A DNA stretch of 64,000 bases. It comes from Labia minor (Eukaryota > Arthropoda > Insecta > Dermaptera > Spongiphoridae). The stretch spans positions 31,986,720 to 32,050,719 of the forward strand of contig OY720346.1 in NCBI GenBank assembly GCA_963082975.1, in the 5' to 3' direction. Below the pieces are notes generated by a model. That model saw only the letters and a program-made list of their open reading frames with translations, did not search any database and was not told the origin of the DNA. Made by a program: the position numbers and the translations under genes. Below, one piece after another: positions 32,861-45,380 of this stretch (positions are counted from its first letter, which is position 1; the number at the start of each line of letters is the position of its first letter).

Positions 32861-33173
32861 TAATCCTGTCTAGTCCTATGCCCCTCCCATTAATATCTTT
32901 CTTTCTTGATCCTCCCCTCATATTTCTTATTGTATATATTTTATGTATATATTGAGTTTTAACCTGTAAATATTCTTCTATTGCTTCAAATAAGGCAGAT
33001 GTGGAATTAATGTATTTTTGGAAGTTAAATAAAAAAAAAAAAAAATATATATATTTTCAGATGTTTAGGAGATAATTTAATTTAATCTCATTACATTAAA
33101 ATAATTATTTCCCAAATAATATATTAATATAAACAAATTTTAAAAAATTTTTATTAATTATCATTTACACAGC
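32861..33173. other. AT-rich stretch
   Basis: CT-rich at 32870-32920 and possibly more decayed LINE. Poly-A at about 33030-33045. No gene. Confidence 0.55.
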
Positions 33174-33466
33174 AGTGGTTTCCAAACTTATTGGCCAAGC
33201 GCCCCCTTTCCAGAAAACATTTTACTCAGCGTCCCCTAGAAATTAACTTTTTTTAATTTTAATAACAATTAAACAGAAAAATAAATGTACCTATTAGCAA
33301 AATATTATAAATAAAGATGTAAATTAGAAACTTTCAAATTATGTATCTATTTATTGAACTCACAGAATAGAAAAGTAATATAGAAGTACCTGCGGCCATC
33401 ACCGCCCCTCTGGATCGCTGCAGCACCCATGAGGGGGCGGTAGCGCCCACTTTGGGAATCACTGAT
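33174..33466. mobile_element. hAT-type MITE
   Basis: Ends 'CAGTGGTTTCCAAACTTATT' and the inverse '..CACTTTGGGAATCACTG', the classic CAGTG..CACTG hAT termini, with GC-rich subterminal blocks (GCGCCCCCTTTCC; GAGGGGGCGGTAGCGCCC). Flanks 'ATTTACACAG' and 'ATTTACAG' could be a decayed 8-bp duplication. No transposase; about 293 bp. Confidence 0.75.
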
Positions 33467-33989
33467 TTACAGGTATTATTTGATTATGTTACAATTTTTT
33501 TAATATGCTTCAAATCACACAAAATTAATATTTAATTTGTAAGAAAGTAATTGGATAATATTAATATATAAATAACATTAAAATATTTTAAGTTAAGTTC
33601 ACTATATAGTTATATACGAGTTTTCTTATATTTGAATTTATTATTATTATTATTATTATTTAATTAATAAAGCAAACCGCAACAGTTTTTTCAATTTTAA
33701 AGATAATTAAATTAAATTAAATTATAAAATTTTTTAAAATATATATATATATATATATAATTATTACTTATTAAGAGACATAATAGATCATTTAATTTAA
33801 TATTCAAAAGCTTTAAAATATTTGATGATTATTATATGAAATCATAAAACTTTTTTTCTCTCAATTCTTACTTTCATTTACATATATTATCATATAACAG
33901 ATAGTTGGGTAGTTGTTATACATAAGCAAAAGTAATAATAATTAAGTTGGGAATTGGAAGGAGTTGGGAAAATAGAAGGGGTATTATTT
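33467..33989. other. AT-rich stretch with (TTA)n and (TA)n
   Basis: (ATT)n at 33638-33660 and (TA)n at 33740-33759. No gene. Confidence 0.7.
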
Positions 33990-34730
33990 AAATCTCGTTT
34001 TTACTTTTCCTTTCATCAGCACAACTGAAAAAGAAAGTAGGGATGTAGGGAACTCGACTTTCGACATCCGGTTTCGAATTTTTTGACCCTCAACTGTGTC
34101 TTCTTATGCGTATGTGTGTGTGTGTGTGTGTGTGAAATGTGAAGAGGGTTTCCCGTCAACCTAAGAGGTGTGAGTGAAGAGAAGGATGGGTGGATTTTGG
34201 GGGTGGCAGAAAGGTTGGTAAGTAGAAAGAAGCAGCAACAGCAAAGTAAAAGGAAGAAGAAGAAGATGAAGGAATGGGTTCGATTCAATTTTCCTACAAA
34301 CCAAAAGGATTTATTTCTTCTTATATCGTCATTCCTCTCTTTTGCTTCCTCTTCTTCTTCTACTTCTTCTTCTTCATCATTGGTGGTGCTTCTTTCATCG
34401 TCCAATTCGATTCCCGTTTATAGTAAAAGACGAAGGGGTTGGTAGGTTTGACTTCTCTACTCTCTCTCTCTTCCTCATCCTACTTTATACACACATACAC
34501 ACCAATCTTCTTCTACGCTTTTCAGTTCTATACAATCGAAAGAGTGAAAGAGGAGGAGAAAAAAGAGTGACATCCAACCCTATAGTGGATGTGGGTGGAA
34601 ATTTCAAACCCTCTCTCTTCTCTCTCTCTTATGGTTTATTAATGCGACGAATGTGCACCCTCTCTCTCTTTCTCTCTCTCTCTCTATGGGCCTTTTCACA
34701 TTGACATTCATTCTCCTATTTTTACGTTGA
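33990..34730. other. Mixed-composition island with many simple tracts
   Basis: (TG)n at 34112-34133, a GAA-rich run at 34250-34270, a TTC-rich run at 34340-34378, and CT tracts at 34610-34630 and 34661-34685. Overlapping ORFs on both strands (up to 129 codons) are made of Ser, Glu, Phe, His and Thr runs from these tracts and start at non-ATG codons in part, so I do not call them genes. A donor-like GTAAGT occurs at 34217 without a supporting exon. Confidence 0.5.
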
Positions 34731-35820
34731 TTTATCGTAAATGGGAGAAAAAAGGGAAGATACGTAAATCTATATATATATAATTTGAAAATTGAAAAAA
34801 TAGATAAATACATAAATTTTTTCAACCATATTTATTACAAATTAATAATAAAATATACACCATTCGTTATGGCATCTCCTCCTATCTCTCCTAAACCAGA
34901 AATGCCTTATTTATAAATGAAAATGACAAATTCAAAATTATTTTTCTTTTATTTTAAATTTTTTTTTTTTTTTTTGGATTTTCGTATTATGTATATCCAT
35001 TTCTCTCTTTCCCTTTCTAATTTATTTTCACTTTAATTTTGCCTCTCCTTATCCTCTCTTAAGATGCTAAACAACAGAAACTCCTCCACTTCCATGGGGA
35101 TATTATTTTTCTTTTTCGGAAATTTTCACCAGCAAGACAGGAAATGTCTTGGATGATATTTTTAGTATATCAGCAACTCTCTCTCTCGTCATCACTAGGG
35201 TGTATGCAAACGTTTTTAATATATATATATATATATATTAAATTTACCCCTATTTTGACGTAAGAGAAACCTCCTCAGCCACCCTACAGACTCACGCAGG
35301 ATGGTGCATCGACCATCTTTCCCCTTCAACCTCAAAAAAAAAATCGTATATTGAAATGTGGTTCTTCATGACTGTCAGTGAGCCAATATCAAGTCTTATA
35401 AGCAAAAAAGAGCGAGTTATCTAAAACCCTCACGCTGTTGTTGTTGTTGCGGTTTAAAGTAAGGAGAATATTCAACTAGCAAAAAATTTTCATTTAAAAA
35501 AAACAGATTGATTTATTTCATAATCAAATTTCTCTTTTACTTTTGTATCTATATATCTCTCTTTCTCTCTACATATATAAAAATACCTATTGTTATTTAT
35601 AAGGTAAATCTACACTCAATAATAAGTTTATAGAAATAAACTTATTTACCATATAACAGGCGCTAACTGATTACAACTTAAATTTACACTTTAAATTGTC
35701 CCGGAATATTATTATTCTTAATGTGTGGAATTTAAAAATTTAAATTATTTTATATTTTCAAAACTCTCACATTTTGTAGCTTAAGTTTTAATGTATTGAC
35801 TTTATTCCTCTCTATTTTTA
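34731..35820. other. AT-rich stretch with a mixed patch at 35040-35460
   Basis: (TA)n at 34772-34782 and 35218-35238. 35250-35340 ('CAGCCACCCTACAGACTCAC') is mixed but uninformative. A small hairpin lies at about 35622-35647 (AATAAGTTTAT / ATAAACTTATT). No gene. Confidence 0.55.
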
Positions 35821-36100
35821 AATAATTTGTTAGCTAGGAGTTCAACTTCTTTTCTAGTTTATCACTTTCTCAATTCACAATCCATATAATGGAATTTATT
35901 AATATATTTAAATCCCTCGCGTAACTTGTTTTCTTTTTTTTTTTTTTTTGTTAGTTTCAATACATTCCAGTTTTTCTAATCAGGTATTCCAATGCTAGAT
36001 TAAATAAAATGGATGATAACGCCTCTCCTTGTTTAAAGTCATTTCAAATTTCAATTTTTTCTCATAACTGATTTCCGCATCTAACCATTCGTTTTTAGTG
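35820..36100 (-). pseudogene. LINE family L1-like reverse transcriptase fragment
   Basis: Minus strand: RMVRCGNQL (about 36090-36065), LKQGEALSSILFNLALEYLI then RKTGM (about 36040-35970, RT motif B, usually QGDALSP), and YARDLNIL (about 35925-35900, catalytic box with Arg for the first Asp). The same blocks occur in the L1 copies at 6.7 and 48.4 kb. Short, with a T-tract interruption at 35931-35949. Non-functional. Confidence 0.7.
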
Positions 36101-38010
36101 GTATATGAATATAATTTAATATATTATCTAGTTAGTCTATATAAGAAATAAAATGATAACTATAAAGCGTATAAAAATTCAAATAAATTCAAAACATGCA
36201 GACTTTTTGGTCATTTAATTTTACAAATTATACACAATAAAATTTTCCCGATTGTACATCTAACCTTTCTCTACATTATTAAATAACTTTCATTCTCATA
36301 TCCATTATAGGATAATTTAAAAAAAAAATATTGAGTAGGCTTGTATCTTGTCGCAAGGTGTACCTAGTGGCTCACCATGGGAAAAGTTAAATAAATGAAT
36401 TACAATTTGTTCAATTCAATAAAAGAAAATTATTTAAAGTGATAAGGAATTAGAAATATAATTATAAAATTATTAAAAATTACTAGTTTCTAAATTTTTT
36501 GATAACGAAGTGTTTGATTTTTTTGGTATTATTTATTTTTAAACAATGTTAAGCCTAATAAGTTCATAAATTAAATAATAATTATTAATAAACACGAAGT
36601 TTGGTAGATTAAATTAAAAAAAAAATATTTTCAACAGAGACAATATTTTTTAAAACTAAAATTTAGCTTGACAATTTCAATCTAGATTTAAAGAAAATGA
36701 TTTCAAAATATTTTCATTAAAAATTGACTTTACATCTTAATGAAATGTTATATGTAATTTACTAGGTAAGTTATAAAAATAAAAATCGTAATAAATTCTA
36801 TCCTGATTTTTCAATTTAATCAAAACAAATCTGACAACTTGTATGTGATGCACTTTCCCTATAACTGAAAGATCTAAAAGTTAATTTAAAATTCAAAGCA
36901 AAAAATAAATCAGTCCCTCATCTGTTCTATGTCCCAAGGTGAAAATGAATGAGCCGCTTTGACCTATTATTACTTTCAAAATTTTTGAAAAAACTACATA
37001 CACATTATTTGCAAATTTTCAAATTCAGAACTATTTTGTTTCTAAAACATAAAGAAAGCAAAAGAAGTTGTTTGATCCACTCTATTTTATCTTGTATATA
37101 AAAATATTATAAAAATGTAAAAATGCAAAAAAATAAAGTAAGTACAATGGAAATTTTAAAAATTTGAATTTGTAAGACGACCTAATGATAAAGATGTTAA
37201 TTTACCTACCACTTTCATTAATTCATTTACTTGGTATACCTTTTAGCCAAAGTATAATCGTATTTAAATTAATTTAAAAAGAAAAAAAAATGAATGAAAA
37301 GAATTAAGTTAATTACTCTTCACAAAAAAAACGGGAAGAAAATTATCACTGTGCGGTATTTTTCAATTCAATTTTGATCATTTACAACATTATACATACT
37401 TGATCATTTGTTGTTGTTATTTATATTAGGAATTTTTTGATTTTAATTATTTAGTTCCTTATTATAGAAATATTTCCGTTCGGAGTGACGGTTGGGAGGT
37501 GGGGGCGTGTATGATATTAGACACTTTTTATTCGCAAGTTTGTGCTGGAGAAAAGGCGTGTCTAAACATTTTATAATTCTTATCACTATTTTGTTATTCT
37601 TATCTTATATATATTTTGTTATTCTTATCTTATATAAGAATAACAAAATAGAGATGTTTAAATGATAAATGAGGGATATTAATGGCTTTAATTAACAATA
37701 TGCCCTCAACCTTCTTATAATAATAATAATGTAATGTTAACTTTTATGAAAATAATTTATATTATAAATAATTAATTAATTAATCTATTAATCATAATTA
37801 TTATTATGAAATATATTATTTATTTAAATTTATTATATTTTTATACTTATTTATTAATATAATAATGGTGATTATATATAGCATTTGTTTTACAATAAAA
37901 TTTCATCCATTTATTCTTACCAAACTCCAACCATTTGAACATTCATTCATTTCTTTTCCTTCTAATACTTACATTGTAATAATAATTTCATTCATTTACA
38001 ATAATTAAAT
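36101..38010. other. AT-rich stretch
   Basis: No gene. 36330-36385 ('CTTGTCGCAAGGTGTACCTA') is a less AT-rich patch that may be a repeat fragment. At 37586-37652 a duplicated 'TATTTTGTTATTCTTATCTT' ends in its own inverse (AAGAATAACAAAATA), a small hairpin. Confidence 0.6.
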
Positions 38011-38616
38011 GAGATAAAAATCAAATGACGGACAGGCAGGAGAACAGTTATTAAATCAAAAAAAAAACAGAGAGTGAAATGATATCAGATGGTCTAATAA
38101 TAGTCAAATGATAAGGATATTATAAAGGGTAACGAAAAAAATACACCTGCATCGTTATCACAACGAATGAAACGTTATCAGTTGGCTGAGAGGGTGAAGG
38201 GGAGTAGGAGGGGGGATGAAAGGAGGGTGAGTGTTACAATTTAAAATGTAATTAAATGCGTCGGGTGGCGTCGTCCCTCTCAAAAGTCAAAATAAGTGGA
38301 CGAAATTCTCTTTTAATCAAAGACATGCAAAAGGTAACAATTTCACACTCCATGCATCCATTTTCTTATCTTTTATAATTACTTACACTCTCATCAATGA
38401 ATGAATCTTAATTAGAAAATCAAAAAAAAAAAAAATTAATCTTTCTAAATCTAATCTATACAAATTGATTAATAAAACTGAATAAATTTAAATTATATTT
38501 AATAAAATATATTTTAATATTCGTAGCATTATAAAATAATATGAATATTTGAAAAGCCACAAATTATATGAAAATAATAAATATAAGATATAAAAATAAT
38601 CAATTAATAAACTAGA
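38011..38616. other. Mixed patch then AT-rich stretch
   Basis: 38140-38310 is less AT-rich, with GAGGGTGAAGGGGAGTAGGA text and two GTTATCA/TTATCA (GATA-type) cores. The remainder is AT-rich. No gene. Confidence 0.5.
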
Positions 38617-39085
38617 CGAGGGTAGGTCAATAAGTCAGTGACTTTTTGAATTTCCTGACTTTTTAATGAAATGGCAATAGTGCAAGTAACTATCAGCTGA
38701 ATCCTGTTTATAGTTTTTGTTTTAATCCATTAATAGCAGACAACCTCTTGATTTGAAAAGAAAATGGAAAAAAGTGAATTTCCATGAAAATCCATAAAAT
38801 GGGATACGAATTGCTCCCTCATCCGCCCTATTCTCCGGATTAAGCCCCGAGTGACTATTTCTTGTTTCCAAACCTTAAGAAATGGCCCAGCGGAAAGAGA
38901 TTTGACTCCAACGATGAATGAAATCATCTCACAAACAAATCTATTTTCGAAAAATATTATTTTTGTAACGAATAAAAAAATTTGAGAAATTTTGGACAAA
39001 GGAGACTACATTGAAAATAAAATAATTTTTTATCCAAAAACCTGTGTTTCATTCTAAAAGTCATGGACTTATTGACTTGCCCTCG
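38617..39085 (+). mobile_element. Mariner deletion derivative
   Basis: Ends 'CGAGGGTAGGTCAATAAGTC' and '..TTATTGACTTGCCCTCG'. The right TA is intact (39086-39087) and the left reads GA. C-terminal transposase text remains (GYELLPHPPYSPD-like at about 38805-38850), with frameshifts. The internal join GAAAATGGAAAAAAGTGAAT is the same as in 23943-24437. The 89-codon minus ORF is an antisense artefact. Confidence 0.85.
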
Positions 39086-39940
39086 TATATTTAATTTATT
39101 ATAATGTATATGTTAATTAATTATGTTTTACTATTATTTCCGTTTTCCATTTAATTTTCTATATAATAAAAAAAAATTAATAAATATTTTTGAATTATAG
39201 TAATAAACTTTCACATCTATAATATTTTTTTCCCATTATATTTATAATTTTATATAAAATGATTTTTCAAATTTATTTTTATTGATACTTATCAATGATT
39301 TTAGCCATTAAGATTGGTAATTTCAGATAGATTTATGTAGGTATTTAAACCGATTTGGCATGAACGCATCATTGATTTTCATTTCAGTTCAATTATTTGA
39401 TAGTAATTCTTTTGATTTGTCCTAATCAGTTAGACATTTGTTACATTAACGATTTATTTGTTACAAAAATGGCTTATTTGTCTCCTGTCAATCTTAATCA
39501 GTGTCGGTTTAGTACAAATATTAATTAATTAATGAATCATAAGTTTAATTATAATAAAATATTGAATTTTAATATATTATATCAATCTCTTCTACGAATA
39601 GAAATACAAACGATATATAATTTATATAAAGTTTTTTTATAGAAATATATTCAATTATTTTTATTCTCTTCAAATACTTGTGGATCGTATTTTCTTTAAA
39701 AAAAACAAACAAAAATTTAAATAAATTTAATTAAGAATGTAATAAATTAAATATATATGTAATAATATTTAATTTTATTAATATATTTAAAAAAAATATT
39801 TAAAAAATTTATATTTTCCTGAAAATTTTTAAATATAAAAATAGAATATCTAACTTAGAAAGTATTATTGTATCTATTATATATATATAAATAAATATAC
39901 GAGTGTGTTAGTGTGTTTGATGAGTGGAAGAGAGATAATA
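39086..39940. other. AT-rich stretch
   Basis: No gene. 39370-39520 is slightly less AT-rich and contains repeated TTTGTTAC words, with nothing recognisable. Confidence 0.65.
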
Positions 39941-40240
39941 TTTTGAAATTTAACTGATATTTGTTCGGGTCTTATTAGATTCGGCCATTTGATTCTTCAT
40001 CAAATAGAGATAGATGACCGGCCCATTTACCAGCCACGATTTTCATCCCTTCCCTCCTTCTACTTCTCCCTCTCCCTCATTCTGGCTTTGCTTTTCACAC
40101 CATTTACATTTCTCATTCACACATAGAGTGGCGAATGTTACATTTGCATAAACGCACAACAACGTTTGTATGATGTGGAACTATCGAAGGGGAATGAAAT
40201 AAATCGATCCTAAATCTATCACTACTACTACTAATATGTT
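39941..40240. other. Single-copy island with octamer-like site
   Basis: Mixed sequence: 'CCGGCCCATTTACCAGCCAC', a small hairpin ATTTGATTCTTCATCAAAT at about 39987-40005, and ATTTGCAT (POU/octamer consensus) at about 40142-40149, followed by AAACGCACAACAACG. No repeat homology or ORF. Candidate regulatory DNA on motif grounds only. Confidence 0.3.
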
Positions 40241-40800
40241 TACTAGTACTCCAGTCATAATCATGTAATTAATAAAGTTAATTTAGTTTGGAGTTAATTT
40301 TATTGTTATTCAAATCAAATAATCAATTTTTAATTTTTGAATGATAAATTTTTAATATTTAAAATTAGAATACGTTTATGTACTTTAAATATTAGTAACT
40401 GGATTGGATTAAAATATGTTTACTTCAATATGAGAGTATATTGTTTTAAGAATATTGCGTGTCTGTCCGAGAATGTTAATAAATTGGGTGGGACGATTAT
40501 GAAAAATATTCTCTATTCTACTATTCATATCTTATAATTACCTCTAATTTTACATAATCTACAGGACATCAATCAATTTATATCTTCAAGCTCTGCATTA
40601 TATATTCGATGCTCACTCGATTCAAGAAACCTATACATTCATGTTGTTGGACAATGAATTATTAATTAATTTAATAAAATTATATCTAATAGATCATATA
40701 TATATTAAACATTTTACTAGAAATAAGATACTTTTTTAAAAAATAGTAAGAAAAAGAGAAAAAAAACATATAAATTAAAAATAAAAAATAAAATAAAATA
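40241..40800. other. AT-rich stretch
   Basis: A 66-codon ORF at 40337-40537 has no recognisable domain. No other feature. Confidence 0.6.
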
Positions 40801-41266
40801 TGAGCTGTGGCCAGGCACAGAACCGACAAGCGATTTGAAATAAATTAATTTCTAAACAACATTATTGGTATATAAACTATAAAAAAAAACTATTTTTAAA
40901 ACTCGAATTAAAATGATTAATTTATATTATTTTGGTTTTTATTTTAAGTTTAATTACTCAATTATTAATTACTACTATATTTTAAGTGAAATATTTTCCG
41001 ACAATGAATATAAAATTAATACTTTCAAAACTGCCATTACCGGTTTACGTTGATGAATTCATGGTACTGATGCATTAAGTAAATATACCAAATTTTATCA
41101 AAATCCGTTGAGCCGTTCACGTCTATAAGCACGGCCAGACGTATAGACATCATGCTAAAAATACTTTTTCTGTTAACAAAATGCATGATTCGTGGAGATA
41201 TGTAAAAATCTCCTCATGTGAAATTTGGTCTGAAAACAATACTTTCCCTTCCTATAGTCGGTCGGT
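40801..41266 (+). mobile_element. Repeat family B, copy 2 (diverged centre)
   Basis: The 5' end 'GAGCTGTGGCCAGGCACAGA' and the 3' half ('ATACCAAATTTTATCAAAAT', CCGTTGAGCCGTTC, and the final CTATAGTCGGTCGGT) match family B. The centre (40860-41035) is different and lacks the TGACGTCA pair. Either a recombinant or an older subfamily. Confidence 0.7.
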
Positions 41267-41605
41267 AAAAAGGTAAATACATCATTTTCCAAATCCTCGT
41301 TGAATCATTGTAATATTTTGAATATTTTTTATTGATACATGCAATTAATTATTTTGTAAAGTTTTATTTAAGTGCCAAATGGAACAAATTAGATTTTTAA
41401 GAACCGAAAAACTTATATCTACAATTTTTTAAAGTATAAAAAAATTAGATCAATTAACATCATTTTTTTATTATATTTATTATTATTTTTATAATTCACT
41501 TTAATTAACAAAAAAAAGCTTCATATTTAAACCATTTAAATAGGGCAATATTTTACAATCACACAAATACAATCTTTATTCATATTCATAATTATATAGA
41601 AACAA

Positions 41606-42243
41606 TAAGTTGACCTGTGGCCAGGTCCGAACCGACCGACGGTTTGAAGTAAATTAATTTCCAGCTACAGAAACAATTTCAAATAATTTTAAGATATCTA
41701 TTAATGTAACAAAAAACAGATATGGATATAACATAAATATTTACCGACCAACGATAGTAAGGGAGGTATTGTTTTAATTTTATTTTATTTATAATATATA
41801 TGTAAGACCAGGCTGTGACGTCATGAATGGCTGGATGACGTCATATAATTTTAAATAAAGAAAAAACTAATAAAGATGATTTTTCTCGAGGATAAAACCT
41901 ATACAAAGTATGATTCGTGATGATATGTAAAAAATCTCCTCATGTGAAATTTGGTGTGAAAATAACCCTTCCCTTCCTATCGTCGATCGGTAATACTACC
42001 ACTTCCGGTTTCCGGATTTGCACCAAAAGTTGATCAATTCATCATACTGATGCATTAAGTAAATATACCAAATTTCATCAAAATCAGTTGAGCCGTTCAA
42101 GCTAAACACATCTATACGGACGGACGGACAGACAAAATATTATTTTCTGTTAAGAAAATGCATGATTCCTGGAGATATGTAAAAATTTCCACATGTGAAA
42201 TTTGGTATGAAAACAATACCTCTCTTACTATCGTCGGTCGGTA
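41606..42243 (+). mobile_element. Repeat family B, copy 3, with an internal inverted terminus
   Basis: 5' 'TAAGTTGACCTGTGGCCAGG' and 3' '..CTATCGTCGGTCGGT'. It has the TGACGTCA pair at 41816 and 41836 and a GGAC/GACA microsatellite at 42117-42135. At 41743-41775 it uniquely carries a 33-base inverse copy of the family's 3' terminus (ACCGACCAACGATAGTAAGG..), so 41743-42243 alone forms an element of about 500 bp with 33-bp terminal inverted repeats. Confidence 0.8.
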
Positions 42244-43460
42244 AAAAAGGGGATGATCGACAATTAATTTAAATTTTTATTCAATTAATTGTAAAACTTA
42301 TAATTATCTTCTCTGTTCTCGAGTGTATGGTAATGTACGATAATAATATAAATTTTCACATTTAGTTCTAGGTTTACAGGATTAATGAGGAACGAGTAAA
42401 AGAGATGATGATGACTCAGTGAATTATCAATTTCATTATTTAGATATCTTTGACGTCAGAAGGAATAAAATATAACCTTCGATCGAAATGATTACTTAAT
42501 CAGGTCATCTAATGTAATTTAAGGTAAGATTTTTTCTTTTTTTTTTACTAGCCAACCGAGTGGATAGAATACAAAAGGTTGATATGTTAATGTTTGATGC
42601 GACGCTACTGTCTATGTTTATGACATTCATCCTACCCTCCCCCTACCGTCATTTCCCACCCCTTTCTTCACCCTTCCTTCATTTCATTCGTTCAATGTTT
42701 GTCGAGTGGAAGACGAGATTTTGTTTTGTTTTTTTTTTCTTTCTCGTCCTCTTCAACTTCTTCATGGTGAATTTTTCAAATTGAATAAAAGGACTGAACA
42801 TAGAAGAAAAAAAAGAGAAGAGTTTCATTCAATCTTTGAAAAATAGATTAGAAAACGGAGATGGTAAACAATTTGAAAAATTTAACTTAATAGAATATAC
42901 GTATTTAGTAGATGAGAGTTTGAATTGAATGAAATCGAATTGTAGATAAAAAGGGTGGATAGTGGGAAAGAGAGTAAGGGGGGAGGGGGAGAGAAAGAAT
43001 GAAGGTAGAAAAAGGAATGGAGACATAAATAAAATATATTTACATTAAACATACAAATTTATTCTAAATATTATATAATAATAATTTCGTTTTCTAATAA
43101 ACATATCTATCTCTCTCTCTCTAATATATATATATATATATTTATATGGATTAGGTATTAATACTCTTATTTGTATATAAATTTCATGTTAACCTATTAG
43201 GTAGATTTATTATATTTTTAAATTTAAATATTAATTATTTATTAAGTTAAATCTCAAAATTACTGGTTGAATTTAGAATATTATCTAGCGCTTATATTTT
43301 AATTTTAATTATTCAATGTTATTAATTTAATTAAGTTGGTAAAATTATTAAAATAATATCAATTTATGAAATTATTAATTAAATTGTATTGATCAACGAA
43401 CCCTTATTCAATTCTTAAATACTTATCTGAATCGTATAATTGTTATTTTACTAAATATGG
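42244..43460. other. AT-rich stretch with mixed patches
   Basis: 42480-42780 and 42950-43020 are mixed or purine-rich. (CT)n followed by (TA)n lies at 43110-43142. The 74- and 65-codon ORFs are low-complexity and unassigned. No gene. Confidence 0.55.
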
Positions 43461-43463
43461 GCA

Positions 43464-43974
43464 CGAGGGCAGGTCAATAAGTCCGTGACTTTTTGAATGA
43501 AATACTGGTTATGGATAAAAAATTATTACATTTTTCACAACGAAGTCTCCTTTGAGCTCTATAAATTTCATCCAATTTTTTATTCCATCTAAAAAATAAG
43601 ATTTGTCGAGGACATGAAAATATTAGTTATTTGTTTTTAAGATGATTTCATAGTTGGAGTCAAATCTCTTTCCGCCGAACCATTTCTTCAGGTTTAGAAA
43701 CAAACAACAATAGTCACTCGGGGCTAAATCCGGAGAATAGGGCGGATGAGAGTATCCAAATTCATGGTTTTTCATGTAAATTCAATTTTTTCCATTTTCT
43801 TCTCAAATCACGAGGCTGTCTGGTATTAATGGAGATGTCAGACAAAAACTAAAAGACCCAGCTGGTTCAAATTTCGACAGGATTCAGCAGATAGTTGTCT
43901 GCTGTCAGGAGCAATGTTGTCATTTCATTTAAGAGACGGGGAATTCGAAAAGTCACGAACTTATTAACACGTTC
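43464..43974 (-). mobile_element. Mariner deletion derivative, reverse orientation
   Basis: Left end 'CGAGGGCAGGTCAATAAGTC', right end decayed '..GAACTTATTAACACG'. The minus strand shows the C-terminal text: a decayed PHPPYSPDLAPSDY-like region at about 43745-43690, then WMKFIELKGDFV near 43570-43545. It contains the same GAAAATGGAAAAAATTGAAT internal join (about 43788-43807, reverse strand) as the copies at 23943 and 38617. Confidence 0.85.
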
Positions 43975-44870
43975 AAAATTAAAATTAAAAAAAAATTATC
44001 TTCCATTTAAAGAGCACGGGAAAGGATAGAATCTAATCAATATTTTAAACAATTTTAGAATAATTATTATGTCATTTTAATATAATTGCTTTTCAAATAC
44101 ATATTTTTAATTTTTATTTATTAAGGTATTGTGTAGTTGTTTAATTTAATTATCTATCTATTTCTTATCTAATTCTAATTGTTTTTATCAATTTATTTTA
44201 TCGATAGATAATAATAATAATTCTCAATGATATCTATTTGAATTGAAATTAAGAATAACAGAATGCATCCACCATATAAATATAACAATTTGTACTAAGC
44301 GGGGGGGGGGAGGGCTCCCTCTCGGTCTATTAGTGTATGTGTGTCTATTTAACTAAAAGGAAATCAATTCATTATATAGATTATTTCTTATCCAGGTCAT
44401 TCGTTTGTTCATTTATTTATTTATTTTTTGTTCCCGAATGAATTTAATGAGTAATGAATAGTAAAAGCGAATTACAACCCACTAACTTTCCCCTACGCTC
44501 TCATTCCACTGAACCATCAACCTTACTTGATCACATTTACACCCCTTTACCCTCTTTCTCAGCATTTTTACGATTATGTCTGCGTGTATAATTGAATGAA
44601 TGTATTATTAGTGATTATATCGCTAATCCCGATTTAGTCTAAATTTATTGCAATTAGCCTAAATCTATTACAAATAAGGTTACAAAGGATATGTGAAATT
44701 GCACATTAGATACTATTCAAATTAAAAAAATATATTTATATAAATTTTTATCTTGAAAAAATTTTTAAGAAAAGTAATCATAATTATTTAAATGTTGAAA
44801 TGGATATCAAAATATTAAATATATAAACATCAACTATTGTCTTAACTTAATTTGTTTTACATATTAAATA
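43975..44870. other. AT-rich stretch
   Basis: A G run at 44301-44309 and a mixed patch at 44460-44590 ('CACCCCTTTACCCTCTTTCT'). No gene. Confidence 0.6.
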
Positions 44871-45380
44871 AGCTGGAGGTTCTCCAGTCGACTATTTCCC
44901 AATATGAATTGGATTAAATAACATATATTATATTTAAATTAATTTAATCAATTAAATTATAAATTAAAATTAATAAATAATATTTATTAAACCAGCGCGT
45001 GTTTGGCCCTTTGTTGATAGCACCACTTCATGTGCTGGCGCGTGATTAAAAAATAAATTCCGGTACTGTTAGCAATTCAATCAAGCTGAAATCCACAAGC
45101 AAAGCAGTTTTATACAATTTGTAATCATGTGAAGAACTATCAAACATATATCTTTATTTTTACAGTCACTTTAAGAGGAAAAAAAATCAAAACGTTGTAG
45201 GTAATGACCCTCTTCCGGTGGAGCAACATTTCTCAAAAGTTGATAGAAAACTACGAATTTTATACCAAATTTCATTATTCTAGCTCAAACCGTTTTTGCA
45301 TAATCTTGTGAACACACACACACACACACACACACAGAGAGAAAGAGAGAGAGAGAGAGAGACACAGAGGCGAGATAGTA
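44871..45380 (-). mobile_element. Repeat family A, copy 3 (internally shortened)
   Basis: Begins 'AGCTGGAGGTTCTCCAGTCG' and ends '..GGCGAGATAGTA'. The section between the GATTACG block and the end is replaced by (CA)n then (GA)n at 45313-45362, so about 100 bases of the element are lost to the microsatellite. It abuts repeat G1 exactly on its right. Confidence 0.75.

Noticed and set aside
34210-34225. GTAAGT as an exon donor
   Set aside because: The upstream frame starts at a non-ATG codon and has no supporting promoter, homology or acceptor.
34016-34405. 129-codon minus-strand ORF and overlapping plus-strand ORFs
   Set aside because: They consist of Glu, Ser, Phe, His and Thr runs from simple repeats on both strands. 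No domain or conserved frame.
37586-37652. Palindromic 'TATTTTGTTATTCTTAT' structure
   Set aside because: Small local duplication/inversion in AT-rich DNA; too little information to call an element.
42549-42600. Possible SINE A box ('ACCGAGTGGATAGAATAC')
   Set aside because: Resembles the 22380 SINE head over only about 18 bases, with no B box or tail.
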